Shown: positions 9,149 through 18,819 of the stretch, one piece after another
Layout of the letters: every line of letters begins with the position of its first letter
How positions within the stretch are numbered: position 1 is the first letter of the stretch
Virus record (IMG/VR): IMGVR_UViG_3300029985_000054
Span: 1-52,752 of that record
From: a virus
DNA length: 52,752 bases
Reading direction: 5' to 3' (one strand)
Notes under the pieces: model-generated
The model's input: the letters and a program-made list of their open reading frames with translations, nothing else
Told to the model about the DNA's origin: nothing
Database searches by the model: none
Position numbers and translations under genes: made by a program

Positions 9149-11329
9149 TTATAAAGATCCTCCTACAGATACCTTAGGTCTAGTATACATACTGCCAGTA
9201 GTACCACTCTTAGGCTTAGGCATCTGATTTGTTGATGAAGAAACTGATGTGCTACCATTATTTTTACTCATTCTTCCTATAACTGAACTTAGCAAGTCTA
9301 CCTGAGTGGTTGCATGAATTAAGGATTGGGCTAAATCTTTAAGGCTAAATGAAGTATGAGTTGCTTCTTCATTTACCATAGCAAACCCTTTGCCTATTGT
9401 AAAATCTTTTGAATTTTCTGCTGTTAATGCATTGGTAGCGGCTATAAATCCACGTTGTGTTTTAGTTGATGTTACATTACCATTTACTGATGTTGGTGCT
9501 TCTGCTTCCTGATAATTAGATAAATTATGTTTCCTATCAAACCACATCGCCGTTATGCCACCACCAAATGGGTTTTTATCTTTTTGAGCCTGTAATAAAT
9601 TTTTTCTGTATTCTGCTGCTTTTGGATCCCCTTTACCTGACATTAGATTGGGTAGATCAACTCCAGCTAAAGTCTTAGCCAAATAGTTGTCCATGGTTCT
9701 TCCAGATATTGTATCTCCATAATAAGCAGCCTGCATACTTTGCATTCCTGGATTCAAACCAGTTGAACGTGCAATGGTATCAATTGCAGCACTAGAACTC
9801 ATTCCCGATTGTTTAAGTGTAATTGCATTAACTGCTGCTGCTGCTGGGTCAGATACTCCATAAGCACTAAACTTGCTCGTCATATTGTTAACAAAATCTT
9901 TAGATTGAGAAGTGTTCATTCCTTTAGTTAAAAATGCTGTTGATGCCGCCATGCTAGTGGATTGTTGCATAGTAAGTTGTGCTGCAATAGTATAATCAGT
10001 TAATTGGTCTATAGCCTTAAAATTCTTATTATACGCTCCAGCTGCTTTCTTCATTGCAGTAACTAATGGATATTGCGCATCTGTAACTGAATATCCACCA
10101 CCAGATAAGTTAGAAGCTCTTTGATTGGTTGCTCCTAATGCCTCACCACTCATGGTATTATTAGTAGCAGTTTCCCATGCTTGTGATTTTAATGCATTAC
10201 CAGCACTATTATAAGACGCATAAGCTTGACCAGCTGCCATTACCCCAACCCCAGTAACTGGTGCAAACTTACCAACAACTCCGCCAACTCCTGCACTTAT
10301 TCCCTCAACATATGCATTTTTACGTTGTGTATCAGCATTCATTACACCACTTACCTGTGAGCCATAGTTGAACCCGTTTGTTATTGGGTTTTGCATCATA
10401 GCACTACCAGCGGTTACATCAGCTCCCATTAGTTTATCAAATGCTCTACCTGCAATTGGTATAGAGCTAAGAGCGACAATCTGGGATAGTTTACTCGTAG
10501 CGGATTTTTTAATCGCACCATTTAAGTCTGTAGATATATTACGCAACAATTCTTTGGCAAACTTAGAATCACCTGATTTTTCATATTCATTGGCTTTATC
10601 CATTAATGCTGAAAGGTTATCTTGTTTTTTTAATAATGCTTGATTTTTATCAGCATTAGAACCTGCCGAAATATTTCTGGATTGAGCATTTAAAGTTGCA
10701 TTAGCTAATACCTCTGGAGAATTAAGATGTGATATTTTAGCAGCGTTGTTTGCATTTTTAGCAGCATCATTAGCTATTCTATCAGGATTAAGCAATATTG
10801 AGGCTCTTGCTTGTGTATTCTGTAATCTTGTACCCGCTACTTGGTTTTGTAATCCAAGACGTTGAGTTATTCCTTGATTAGCTAATGCTAGATAATCAGT
10901 TTTTCTCTTATAGTTCGCTGCATCTGAACCATTTCTATTATTTTGTATTGCAATCTGATGGTCTCTATTTTTTTGAGCTTCTGATGCTTGACGGTCTGCT
11001 TTATATTTATCAGCGGCTGTTTTTATTTGTAAATCTGCAGTTTTTTGATTTGCTGCAAATCTAGCAGTTTCAGCAACTAATTGTTGAGCTGGGATTTTTG
11101 TTTGAACGTTTAATCGGGATGTCTCCTGAGCATAAGACCTAGGCATGTGAGTATTTTTGTCTTTATTATAATTGTTGCTTTTAGTTATGAATTCTTTCAT
11201 ACTTCCACTAAAAGAACCCATTTGAGATGCAAGACTATCAATAGCAGATATTAGTTTATCATTATTAACCGCATGTTCTCCACCACCTGAAGATGTTGCA
11301 TCTAATTGAAATACTAATTTTTCTTGCAT
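9149..11329 (-). CDS. Tail tape measure protein
   Basis: 726 residues, starting at ATG 11329 after AGGTAAATAAG. The first about 280 residues are helical and rich in Ala, Gln, Asn and Lys (coiled-coil type). The centre has small-residue hydrophobic stretches (GISAGVGGVVGKFAPVTGVG, about residues 344-363) as found in tape measures that may insert into the host membrane. The gene follows the frameshifted chaperone gene, the canonical position. Length implies a rather short tail of the order of 100 nm if the usual length rule holds. Confidence 0.88.
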   Translation of the reverse strand: MQEKLVFQLDATSSGGGEHAVNNDKLISAIDSLASQMGSFSGSMKEFITKSNNYNKDKNTHMPRSYAQETSRLNVQTKIPAQQLVAETARFAANQKTADLQIKTAADKYKADRQASEAQKNRDHQIAIQNNRNGSDAANYKRKTDYLALANQGITQRLGLQNQVAGTRLQNTQARASILLNPDRIANDAAKNANNAAKISHLNSPEVLANATLNAQSRNISAGSNADKNQALLKKQDNLSALMDKANEYEKSGDSKFAKELLRNISTDLNGAIKKSATSKLSQIVALSSIPIAGRAFDKLMGADVTAGSAMMQNPITNGFNYGSQVSGVMNADTQRKNAYVEGISAGVGGVVGKFAPVTGVGVMAAGQAYASYNSAGNALKSQAWETATNNTMSGEALGATNQRASNLSGGGYSVTDAQYPLVTAMKKAAGAYNKNFKAIDQLTDYTIAAQLTMQQSTSMAASTAFLTKGMNTSQSKDFVNNMTSKFSAYGVSDPAAAAVNAITLKQSGMSSSAAIDTIARSTGLNPGMQSMQAAYYGDTISGRTMDNYLAKTLAGVDLPNLMSGKGDPKAAEYRKNLLQAQKDKNPFGGGITAMWFDRKHNLSNYQEAEAPTSVNGNVTSTKTQRGFIAATNALTAENSKDFTIGKGFAMVNEEATHTSFSLKDLAQSLIHATTQVDLLSSVIGRMSKNNGSTSVSSSTNQMPKPKSGTTGSMYTRPKVSVGGSL

Positions 11330-11334
11330 CTTAT

Positions 11335-12086
11335 TTACCTATTATTGTTAGTCATTGCATCTTTTAAAGATATAGTGTTATTACCAAATGATTTTAATTG
11401 CTGTTTAGTGTCTTCTCGTCCTCGTTTATGGATAACATATCTTGTAAGGATTTGATGATAGACGTATTCTCCTCTAGTTTTATCAGCATTTCGTATGTTT
11501 TCTCCAATACTTTTGACATCTGAGCAGAAGTCAATCCAGCTATAGTAATTGACTTTTTTTCTGGGTCGCATAATTCCTCCATGAGTTGAACTATAGACTC
11601 TTCACTAATTTCGTCAATCACTGGATTATAATCAGCTTCTAATTTTATATATGCATTTAATAAAGAGGCAAATTCAACCGCCGTCATTCCACTAATTTCA
11701 TCTTCTGTAAAATATCTAGTATCAGGTATTTCTTTACAATTAGCGGATTCTTTACAAACTGTAGTAGCTCTACTAATCTGTTTAATATTAAATATTCTCT
11801 CAAAGTTCAGATTATATAACAATCCTTTAAACTCAGGGTATTTAGTTTTCATATCAATTATAGTCTGGTGTTGGAGTTTTGCTGTTTCTTCCATAGATAA
11901 TAGACGCATAGGAACATCTATACCGTTTATATTTACTTGATGAATAGTACGAGTACCTTTACCAATCTTAACTACACGTTCAAAATCTAATCCATGATTA
12001 GCTATTAATTCAGCTTTCACCCCTGGTTGGTTAAATCTCTCATCTTGAGAGGTGTATTCATCTATATATGATTTTCCATTATTCAT
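11335..12086 (-). CDS. Tail assembly chaperone, -1 frameshift product (250 aa)
   Basis: The 230-residue chaperone frame contains the heptamer A AAA AAG at 11553-11559 with zero-frame phasing GAA AAA AAG (codons 176-178). A -1 slip there enters an open frame that continues to a stop at 11335, giving 178 + 72 = 250 residues. A, AA, AAG is one of the most efficient bacterial -1 slippery sites. The arrangement just upstream of the tape measure is the well known G/GT (lambda) or E/E' (P2) design. The downstream frame has its own ATG only inside the overlap and no clear ribosome site, so it is best explained as a frameshift extension. Confidence 0.8.
11394..12086 (-). CDS. Tail assembly chaperone, unshifted product
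   Basis: 230 residues, from ATG 12086 behind GGTGGAGTATAA. Soluble, acidic and helical, rich in Glu and Lys, unlike the beta-rich virion proteins around it; contains MRLLSMEETAKLQHQTI near residue 61. It lies between the tail tube gene and the tape measure, where tail chaperones are encoded. It would coat the tape measure during tail assembly and not be part of the virion. No sequence family recognised; the call comes from place and the slippery site. Confidence 0.78.
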   Translation of the reverse strand: MNNGKSYIDEYTSQDERFNQPGVKAELIANHGLDFERVVKIGKGTRTIHQVNINGIDVPMRLLSMEETAKLQHQTIIDMKTKYPEFKGLLYNLNFERIFNIKQISRATTVCKESANCKEIPDTRYFTEDEISGMTAVEFASLLNAYIKLEADYNPVIDEISEESIVQLMEELCDPEKKSITIAGLTSAQMSKVLEKTYEMLIKLEENTSIIKSLQDMLSINEDEKTLNSN

Positions 12087-12530
12087 TTATACTCCACCAA
12101 TCCAATCGGTATCACCACGCACATAAAACACTAAATCCTCTTTAACATTAATTCCTGAAGAAGCTGTTATGTCATCAGAAGCCCACGCTATATTAGTTAA
12201 TAGATATACATTACCACCAGCATATACATTACTTGCATAATTACCAGCAGCAGCTATTAATGTCATATTGTAAGATGAAGAATCATAATCTAATGAGCTG
12301 AAGTCTACAGGCAAAGAGTCCGCTTGTAAATTACCTGATATTCTAAGTATAGTATGTTTATTGCCTAAAATAGTTCCTGATGAGTAATGGTCTTCACTAA
12401 AACCATCCACCCATGAAATACCCCCATCACGAGATATTGCTACCGATACTATATTGCCTGGTTTACCAAGTATAGAGTTTGCCCCTAAAAGTACATTAAA
12501 CCTATCGAAATAAATTCCTTTTGCAGCCAT
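12087..12530 (-). CDS. Tail tube protein
   Basis: 147 residues after GGAGTTAAATT ATG. Compact beta-rich protein with YFDRFNVLLG at the N-terminus, SVAISRDGGISW in the middle and VKEDLVFYVRGDTDWIGG at the C-terminus. Size and position directly after the sheath gene and before the tail chaperone match the inner tube protein of contractile tails. The family itself is diverged, so the call leans on synteny. Confidence 0.75.
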   Translation of the reverse strand: MAAKGIYFDRFNVLLGANSILGKPGNIVSVAISRDGGISWVDGFSEDHYSSGTILGNKHTILRISGNLQADSLPVDFSSLDYDSSSYNMTLIAAAGNYASNVYAGGNVYLLTNIAWASDDITASSGINVKEDLVFYVRGDTDWIGGV

Positions 12531-12542
12531 AATTTAACTCCT

Positions 12543-14738
12543 TTATGCAGCTTGTTGAAGGTTAACTGTGCTACTAAATATATTAATTGTGTAAAATATA
12601 TTTTCTAATCCTGGGATAATTTGCATAGGAATTACAATATCAACTCCTAATGGATTATTAGGGTCTTGCACTATAGTTACGAATGCTTGATTTTGAATTA
12701 CATTTAATAACATCCCTGCATTCTGCATAGTTAACATAAATGCAATAATATTACTTTTGAGTTTAGTTAATATTGTAGTATTCTGCCTAACTTGCCCCAA
12801 ACCTATAGTAGAACAAATTAAGTATAATCCTAATTTTAAATAATCTACAGTTTGCCACACATAAATAGGATAATTTTCTCTATCAGGAGTTGGTAATCCA
12901 GGAAAAGTTATTTGTCCTGTTATTGGGTTAATTACGTAAGCTTGAGTATTATTATTCACCGCTATCACATTCCAGCCAATTTGTAATATTGAATCTGCTG
13001 GACCAGATATAGACACATCAATATATGTGTTATTATTAGCAGAAGTAGGTAGACCATTTATGATAACGCCACCTTGTGGATTCAATGGAGATACATTACT
13101 ACCAATTACCATAGCAAAGGCTGCTGATAATTGACCAGCACTACATGGCAATTCCCCAATTGATGGGTTATAAGGGTAGTAAATAGGCTCAAATTGGTAA
13201 TTATTAACATTACTAGGCAAACTCATAACTGCTGTATTAACTGGGATTGTTAAATTAGCAAAACATATAAAGCACACTCCTTGACCATTTTGAGTAGCCG
13301 CAGGTAAGTTTAAAGTTGCAACATAATCAAATGCAGGCTTATATGTAGTAGTAATGTCTGTATTCGTATTAATTTGATATGGCAAAGAAAATTGTTGTAA
13401 TGATATTTTTTTATAAGCGAATAACTTTTGCTGAAAAGTAAATATTGTTTGTAATGCATCCAACTGTAGTGTACATAAATTGGTTGTATTAAATGTGCCA
13501 GTTACATTAGATAATGTTACATTTAAAACCCCACCATTCACTACTGCACTTACCACTGTTCCTACAGCTAAACTTGTTGCTTGCGTTATTGTAGTATTAC
13601 CCAATGCCGATAATGGAATATATGCCACATTCAATGATGGGATTGCAAAAGTAACAACTGACCCAGATACAACAGTTGGAACAGTTAAAGTTAATGCATT
13701 AGATGTGGGTCCAAATAATCCACTATCTGTTGCATTAGGTAAAAATGAAAAGTATACATTTGGAGTTGCAACAGTTGAATTCTGGTTTAATGGAATTAAA
13801 CTTGCTGCAATACCTTGATAAATATTCATAATAAAAGGTTCTGTATAATTTGCATCTGGAACTAATAAATTACTATTAACAAAACTAATTTGTAGGACAT
13901 CAGCTGCGGCTACACTTGCAAATCCGTTTGATTGTAGAATTATATAACTATCGTATGTCACACTACTAATCACGGTTGTAGCCACTGTTGCGCTGATAAA
14001 TGCTCCAGTAATAGATGCAGTGGTATCATTAAATGTACCACTTATCCCAGCCCCTACCAAGGGCTGAATTAGTGAAGCACTACTGGTGAAGTATACAATT
14101 ACTTTACTTTGAGATGCTAAAGTTGTTGTATCTACATGAGCCGAACCTAACAAGGTTTCTGTAGCGCTGTAACCTGTTTGTACAGTAAATCCACAGGATA
14201 CAAAATATTCTAATGTGCCTGCAGCATCATTTAGGTATTGAGTCGGCAATTGATAGCAATTATAATATTGATACATTGGAAACCCAGATTGTGGCTTTAA
14301 TATAGGTAGTCCCATATTTGCATAAGTTACTGCAATAATATCACCAGTAGTAATAGTAGCAAATGCTGTAGCTTGTAAAATTATATAACTATCATAAGTT
14401 ACTGAACTTACTACAAATGAACCAACTGCTGCACTAACAAATGTACCTGTAACGGTAGCTGTACTATCATCAAATGTACCAGAAACTTCAACACTAAGCA
14501 AAGGGTTTACTAATGTAGCGCCCTCAGAGTAATATACGATAGCTTGATTTTTAGCAGCTAGAGTAATTACATCAACATGTGAAGCCGCACCAAAGGTTAC
14601 AGTTCCGCTATTTGGAGTATCTAAGGGCTTTCTATTACCAAAAAGATAAATGTTATTTTGTGAATTTGGGAGTCCTGGTGATGCAATTTGAAATTGCTGT
14701 CCCTGTACACTGGGGATCCTAGTATTAAGATTAATCAT
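12543..14738 (-). CDS. Tail sheath protein with duplicated domain
   Basis: 731 residues, start after GAGAGGA. The C-terminal part (about 480-731: YINPITGQITFPGLP-like strands, DYLKLGLYLICSTIGLGQVRQN, LENIFYTINIF) is typical of a sheath core, and the next gene is the tube. Residues about 50-140 and 198-288 are two diverged copies of the same about 90-residue beta-domain: both contain HVD..TLA, a GTF(D/N)D(S/T)TA motif and SSVTYDSYIILQ. Sheaths carry surface-exposed insertions, so the copies probably decorate the outside. The protein is longer than Mu (495) or P2 (396) sheath, mainly through this insertion. Confidence 0.8.
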   Translation of the reverse strand: MINLNTRIPSVQGQQFQIASPGLPNSQNNIYLFGNRKPLDTPNSGTVTFGAASHVDVITLAAKNQAIVYYSEGATLVNPLLSVEVSGTFDDSTATVTGTFVSAAVGSFVVSSVTYDSYIILQATAFATITTGDIIAVTYANMGLPILKPQSGFPMYQYYNCYQLPTQYLNDAAGTLEYFVSCGFTVQTGYSATETLLGSAHVDTTTLASQSKVIVYFTSSASLIQPLVGAGISGTFNDTTASITGAFISATVATTVISSVTYDSYIILQSNGFASVAAADVLQISFVNSNLLVPDANYTEPFIMNIYQGIAASLIPLNQNSTVATPNVYFSFLPNATDSGLFGPTSNALTLTVPTVVSGSVVTFAIPSLNVAYIPLSALGNTTITQATSLAVGTVVSAVVNGGVLNVTLSNVTGTFNTTNLCTLQLDALQTIFTFQQKLFAYKKISLQQFSLPYQINTNTDITTTYKPAFDYVATLNLPAATQNGQGVCFICFANLTIPVNTAVMSLPSNVNNYQFEPIYYPYNPSIGELPCSAGQLSAAFAMVIGSNVSPLNPQGGVIINGLPTSANNNTYIDVSISGPADSILQIGWNVIAVNNNTQAYVINPITGQITFPGLPTPDRENYPIYVWQTVDYLKLGLYLICSTIGLGQVRQNTTILTKLKSNIIAFMLTMQNAGMLLNVIQNQAFVTIVQDPNNPLGVDIVIPMQIIPGLENIFYTINIFSSTVNLQQAA

Positions 14739-14750
14739 TTTGTTCCTCTC

Positions 14751-15458
14751 TTATGAGAATAAATAAGGTTTAGGATAAGCGTAATCAGAAAAATATTGAA
14801 ATAAATTATATATAATTTTATTAGGATCTACTTGACCCTCTACACCTATTCTTTGTAACATATCATAATAATTTGACATATCAAATTGATAGTTAGTTCT
14901 AATCTCTAATTTCCAAGCATCACCAATTTCAGATAATTTATATCTAGTAGGAAATACAATGTCTATTTGTTTGCCAAATTCCACTAATGGACTACCAAAC
15001 TCTTCTTTATATCTAACTATATCATCGTAATTATCTGCATTTGGATTTGGCAAAGGAACCATTGCATCATTCAAAATAGTCCAAAATGGAATACTTTGTA
15101 GTATATTTTTAAATGCATGACCTAGAGTAACTAATACTGAAGTGCTATCTTCTCTGTCTAATCTAATCGGTAAGAATATATCTATACATATTTGTCCCAC
15201 ATCTGAGTAGAATCTACTAGATGTCTTTGCTGATGGCTCATATATTACCATTGCGGGTAACGAGGTAATTGTAAAGTCATCACGCTTATAACTTGTTATT
15301 GATGCTTCATTTCCGAATGCTTGTAAAATATATGGATTAGCTAGAAGAGCCTGCTTAATAGCAGGGCATATCCTATTTGTACCTAGATAAGTTATCCAAG
15401 TAAAATCTGCCATTGATAGTAATGCAGCACTACTATCGTTATCTAAAGGACTCTGCAA
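14751..15458 (-). CDS. Neck / tail terminator protein (Mu gp37-like position)
   Basis: 235 residues if translation begins at TTG 15458, which has GAGAA at correct spacing and overlaps the upstream stop by 20 bases; an in-frame ATG at 15413 lacks a ribosome site. The protein has a mixed fold with TSLPAMVIYEPSAKTSSRFY and a C-terminal YFSDYAYPKPYLFS. It sits just before the sheath gene, where contractile phages encode the tail terminator or a neck protein. Function inferred from synteny only. Confidence 0.6.
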   Translation of the reverse strand: MQSPLDNDSSAALLSMADFTWITYLGTNRICPAIKQALLANPYILQAFGNEASITSYKRDDFTITSLPAMVIYEPSAKTSSRFYSDVGQICIDIFLPIRLDREDSTSVLVTLGHAFKNILQSIPFWTILNDAMVPLPNPNADNYDDIVRYKEEFGSPLVEFGKQIDIVFPTRYKLSEIGDAWKLEIRTNYQFDMSNYYDMLQRIGVEGQVDPNKIIYNLFQYFSDYAYPKPYLFS

Positions 15459-15849
15459 TTAATTCTCGCAATCTTCTAACTATAAAAGCTATTTCTTTTT
15501 CATCAAAGTTGAAAAAATCTCTACCATAATCATAAATCAATCTGTTAATAGCCCCATCTCCCTCACGATGGTTAGCTGTTACAATTATTTCTATCTCATT
15601 TTGAGATAACTGATAATCAATATTGATTGAATTTCTTAAATATCCATACTCTAAGTTAAAACTATTTGCATGATTAGGTGATCTTCTGTTTTTTCTCTTA
15701 ACTGTGTTTTCTTTTAATGGTTGCCAACCTTCTTTACCTTGAGGACTGAAATATGACTTTTTCATATCTTCTAACTCTTGGCATACTATAGGTAAAGCAA
15801 CATCCAATTCAGCAACTAATCGTTCTTTAAATTTATCTAGTACGTCCAT
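15439..15849 (-). CDS. Virion morphogenesis protein, Mu gpG / HK97 gp10 type
   Basis: 136 residues overlapping both neighbours by short stretches. The pattern GWQPLKENTVKRKNRR followed by LRNSINIDY resembles the W.PL...T...K.......L..S core of Mu gpG/gp10-like neck proteins, which help join head and tail. Size is normal for that family. The N-terminal 30 residues are helical. Confidence 0.7.
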   Translation of the reverse strand: MDVLDKFKERLVAELDVALPIVCQELEDMKKSYFSPQGKEGWQPLKENTVKRKNRRSPNHANSFNLEYGYLRNSINIDYQLSQNEIEIIVTANHREGDGAINRLIYDYGRDFFNFDEKEIAFIVRRLRELIAESFR

Positions 15850-16441
15850 ATCTGCCCATATTATTGTAAAACCAATTTCTAAATGGGTTTATCTGTCCTT
15901 GTATTGCGCGCTCGTTTAATCTGCCATTTTCTGTAACTGGTCTTGACCCTACTCCAACCACCATTGGTCTTGCGACACCTTTTTGATAAAAAGATGACTG
16001 AGGGTCTAGCATTAACCCTGGGAATGGAGGGAATAAGTATTGGTCACTTTTTGGGTCTTTACCCAATATATCATGTTCTAAACGTTCAAAGCGTTGTATG
16101 TAGTTCTCTAAGTATGACTCTCCACGTGTACCCTCACTTTTACCAAATTCGGTTTCCATGATATATATACACGCTTGAAGTACACATAATTTTTGGATAG
16201 CTTTGGAAGTAGACGGAGGAACTATCTCATTAAATGGCTCTCCATTTACTCCCATTAGTGCAGGATTTATAATATATTGACGACTTAATATCCTCTCTAC
16301 CCAAGATTCAGCATCTTCAATATTATCTAATACTTGATTATCGGATAGATACTTAGTATTAGTATTGCTAAATGTTACCTTACCATCAAGACTAGACTTG
16401 ACCATTTGTAAGGTTATATATTTAGGGGTATAGAAACTCAT
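15833..16441 (-). CDS. Head-tail connector (Mu gp36 / DUF1320-like)
   Basis: 202 residues. The N-terminal two thirds are helical, with YITLQMVKSSLDGKV and DNIEDAESWVERILSRQYI, as in connector proteins that bind below the portal. The C-terminal 60 residues are Pro/Gly/Arg-rich and probably disordered or wrapped in the assembled neck. Position after the capsid genes and before gpG-like protein supports the call. Confidence 0.65.
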   Translation of the reverse strand: MSFYTPKYITLQMVKSSLDGKVTFSNTNTKYLSDNQVLDNIEDAESWVERILSRQYIINPALMGVNGEPFNEIVPPSTSKAIQKLCVLQACIYIMETEFGKSEGTRGESYLENYIQRFERLEHDILGKDPKSDQYLFPPFPGLMLDPQSSFYQKGVARPMVVGVGSRPVTENGRLNERAIQGQINPFRNWFYNNMGRYGRTR

Positions 16442-16920
16442 TAATCTACAATCTCAGCTAGAGGTATTTTAAGACAATCACGCTTAAAGTCTTGTTCGTA
16501 TTTATAAACTCTAATAGTGTCATCTCTAGGAACCGTTTTAGTTTGTGCTGGGTCTATATAAAATAAAGCATCTTCCATTGACATTTCATAAAATGGCAAT
16601 CCAGATCTTTCTTTATCTGTCATTTCTCTAATTTCATCAAGTGTATATGCTATACCATTAATTCTAGTAGCTCTATTAAATACATATGGTTGACCATATT
16701 TTTGCACTAACATATTCTGGATTACAGAGTCTTCATTAGGTACAAATTTATACATTCCACCAAACATTGGGTTCTTTATGAAATTAGCAATATATTCTTC
16801 TCTTGCCTCATCCCATAAAGATTTTCCACTATCATTCTTTTTAAGATACTTTTGATTAACCGAAATTTGGTTAAACTTTAATTTAACCATTTTACTTGGT
16901 TTTGCTTTATCTTGGGTCAT
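16441..16920 (-). CDS. Hypothetical head or neck protein
   Basis: 159 residues, Lys/Asp-rich, with MVKLKFNQISVNQKYLKKND at residues 11-30 and DEIREMTDKERSGLPFYEM in the middle. Its stop overlaps the next ATG (TAATG) and it follows the major capsid gene by about 10 bases, so it is part of the head operon. No family recognised. It could be a minor capsid or head-completion protein. Confidence 0.55.
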   Translation of the reverse strand: MTQDKAKPSKMVKLKFNQISVNQKYLKKNDSGKSLWDEAREEYIANFIKNPMFGGMYKFVPNEDSVIQNMLVQKYGQPYVFNRATRINGIAYTLDEIREMTDKERSGLPFYEMSMEDALFYIDPAQTKTVPRDDTIRVYKYEQDFKRDCLKIPLAEIVD

Positions 16921-16929
16921 TTAATATCC

Positions 16930-18327
16930 TTATGACAATACATTAAAAGTAAAAACGTCGAAGTAACGAGGTAATCTAACACCACCACGCCATCCATTCA
17001 TCAATGCAATCATTGGTTGGGTAACCCCCTGAATTGTATTAGATGCCATACTATCAATAATTTGGAAGAATTTACCAGGTCTTGCATTTTGCATTCCACC
17101 ATTTTGAGCTGCTAAACTATAAGCATACTCTCCATATGGCGCACCGAATGCATTAGTGTCAACTTTAATCCAAATTTGACCAGTAGGAAGTAAATAATTA
17201 GTTGTTCCTGCTGCATGACCATTAGGGTCATTAACATCAGCAATATAAGCACTTGCATCATACATAACATCAATATCTAAATCAGCACCTAAATAATATG
17301 ATAAAACACTTTTTACGCTATTAGGATTGTTATCTCCATGTTTTTGCATAATTCTATCTGAATATTGCGTATTTACACGATTAATAACTGTAGGATTCTG
17401 GTTAAATAATGATCCAGTTATTGGATTCATAATTAAAGTAACATTTAAATTCTTATAAAGAATTAACAATAAGTTACGAATAGTGATTAAATCTAATATT
17501 GGGTTTGAGTTAGCATTAGGAACTATATTACTTCCTGATACACTACCCCATACTCCATTCAATGCACCAGCTGTAAATCTGTTACCTGAGGGGATACCAT
17601 AGCTAATGGATTGATCTTGCCAAGTATAACTACCAGTAAAGATAGCTTGGTAAATATCATTCATACGTCTTGTTCCGCCACGATGCGTTAACTGTGCTGA
17701 CCATTTAGACATACAAGCCGCTAATCCACGAATCGCCAGATTTTGATTCCCTGGGTCACGTAAGTTTAATGCTTCATTTTGGTTAATCTGAATCATTTCT
17801 ATCGCAAATGGAGGCAGCCATTCTTCTGTTTGGAATCCTCTTTTTTGAACTACTTGTACGGGTGTGTCCATAGCATTCTGATGCGTCATACCAGTAATTG
17901 GTTGCCATACATCCATAAATAACTTATTAGCTTCATATTCACCTTCTGGGAACATTTTAGCTATAACTTCATTTTCCACCACAGGAGTAACCTGTTCAAT
18001 TACACCAGTAATCAAACTAGTACCATCTAAATAATCACTTCCAGTAGTTCCTAATTTAACACTAGAAAAGCTATTTTGAGAAAATTTAGATTTTTCCGCT
18101 AATTTTGAGCCTTCTTTAAAAGCAAATTTAATATTGCTAGGAATTTTCCCATTTTTGCTTTCTTCATGGGTAATGGGAGCAATAATATCTCCAATTGTTT
18201 TAACTCCAACCCTTAGAAACACTTCTTCAATAGCTGCTTCTTTTTCAGACTCAGACTTAAACATTACCGATTCCAACATTGGGATCTTAGGTTTGTTAAC
18301 TTTCAAATGTAACATTGAGTTATTCAT
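16930..18327 (-). CDS. Major capsid protein
   Basis: 465 residues, AGGAG before ATG 18327. A polar helical N-terminal part (about residues 1-100) could be processed by the upstream protease. The rest has HK97-fold features: an E-loop-like GTTGSDYLDGTSLITGVIEQ, a long mid helix, and a C-terminal part with MNDIYQAIFTG and ILDLITIRNLLLILYKNLN. It follows protease/scaffold and a decoration-type gene, the standard order. Identification by order, size and composition. Confidence 0.8.
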   Translation of the reverse strand: MNNSMLHLKVNKPKIPMLESVMFKSESEKEAAIEEVFLRVGVKTIGDIIAPITHEESKNGKIPSNIKFAFKEGSKLAEKSKFSQNSFSSVKLGTTGSDYLDGTSLITGVIEQVTPVVENEVIAKMFPEGEYEANKLFMDVWQPITGMTHQNAMDTPVQVVQKRGFQTEEWLPPFAIEMIQINQNEALNLRDPGNQNLAIRGLAACMSKWSAQLTHRGGTRRMNDIYQAIFTGSYTWQDQSISYGIPSGNRFTAGALNGVWGSVSGSNIVPNANSNPILDLITIRNLLLILYKNLNVTLIMNPITGSLFNQNPTVINRVNTQYSDRIMQKHGDNNPNSVKSVLSYYLGADLDIDVMYDASAYIADVNDPNGHAAGTTNYLLPTGQIWIKVDTNAFGAPYGEYAYSLAAQNGGMQNARPGKFFQIIDSMASNTIQGVTQPMIALMNGWRGGVRLPRYFDVFTFNVLS

Positions 18328-18330
18328 CTA

Positions 18331-18819
18331 TTATGCTCCTGTAATCATGTTAGTAAATTGTACCCATTTTACAGGCACTCCGCCCTCAACTATAGTCTGC
18401 ACTGATGCATAACCATTAGTTATTAAATAATCAATGTCTGTAGTTCCTGAATTAAAACCAGTTAATGCAAGATAATTAAATAATGTACCAATATTCATCT
18501 GCGTAGCAATTTCGAAGAATCCAGAAGTTATCTCTCCACTTACAGGAACAAATGCATCTGAACTTGCTGCTTCATCGAAGAAAACTCCAGCAAAAGCACG
18601 AGTAGACTGTAGTGTACTATCGAATATTTGCAAATTAGAAGTAGTCGCATACGTAGAAGATTTAGCCATTAAAGTACCAACAACATATTTTGTTACGTCA
18701 GTTTGTTTAGTTAAATCAATTTGGTTTGATGATACAACAGGCACTGGTCCTCTAATACTATTAGGGATGCCAAAAGTAGCGCCAGCATAATTATTATTAA
18801 TCTGAGGGTATAGCTTCAT
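18331..18819 (-). CDS. Head decoration-type protein
   Basis: 162 residues, beta-rich and nearly charge-free, beginning MKLYPQINNNYAGATFGIPN. It lies between the protease/scaffold and the major capsid gene, where phages encode the capsid-stabilising decoration protein. A barrel around TKYVVGTLMAKSSTYATT fits lambda gpD-type proteins in outline only. ATG overlap with the preceding stop (18819). Confidence 0.65.
   Translation of the reverse strand: MKLYPQINNNYAGATFGIPNSIRGPVPVVSSNQIDLTKQTDVTKYVVGTLMAKSSTYATTSNLQIFDSTLQSTRAFAGVFFDEAASSDAFVPVSGEITSGFFEIATQMNIGTLFNYLALTGFNSGTTDIDYLITNGYASVQTIVEGGVPVKWVQFTNMITGA

Noticed and set aside
11335-11571. Independent 78-codon gene after the tail chaperone
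   Set aside because: Lacks a ribosome site and fits as the -1 frameshift extension through A AAA AAG.
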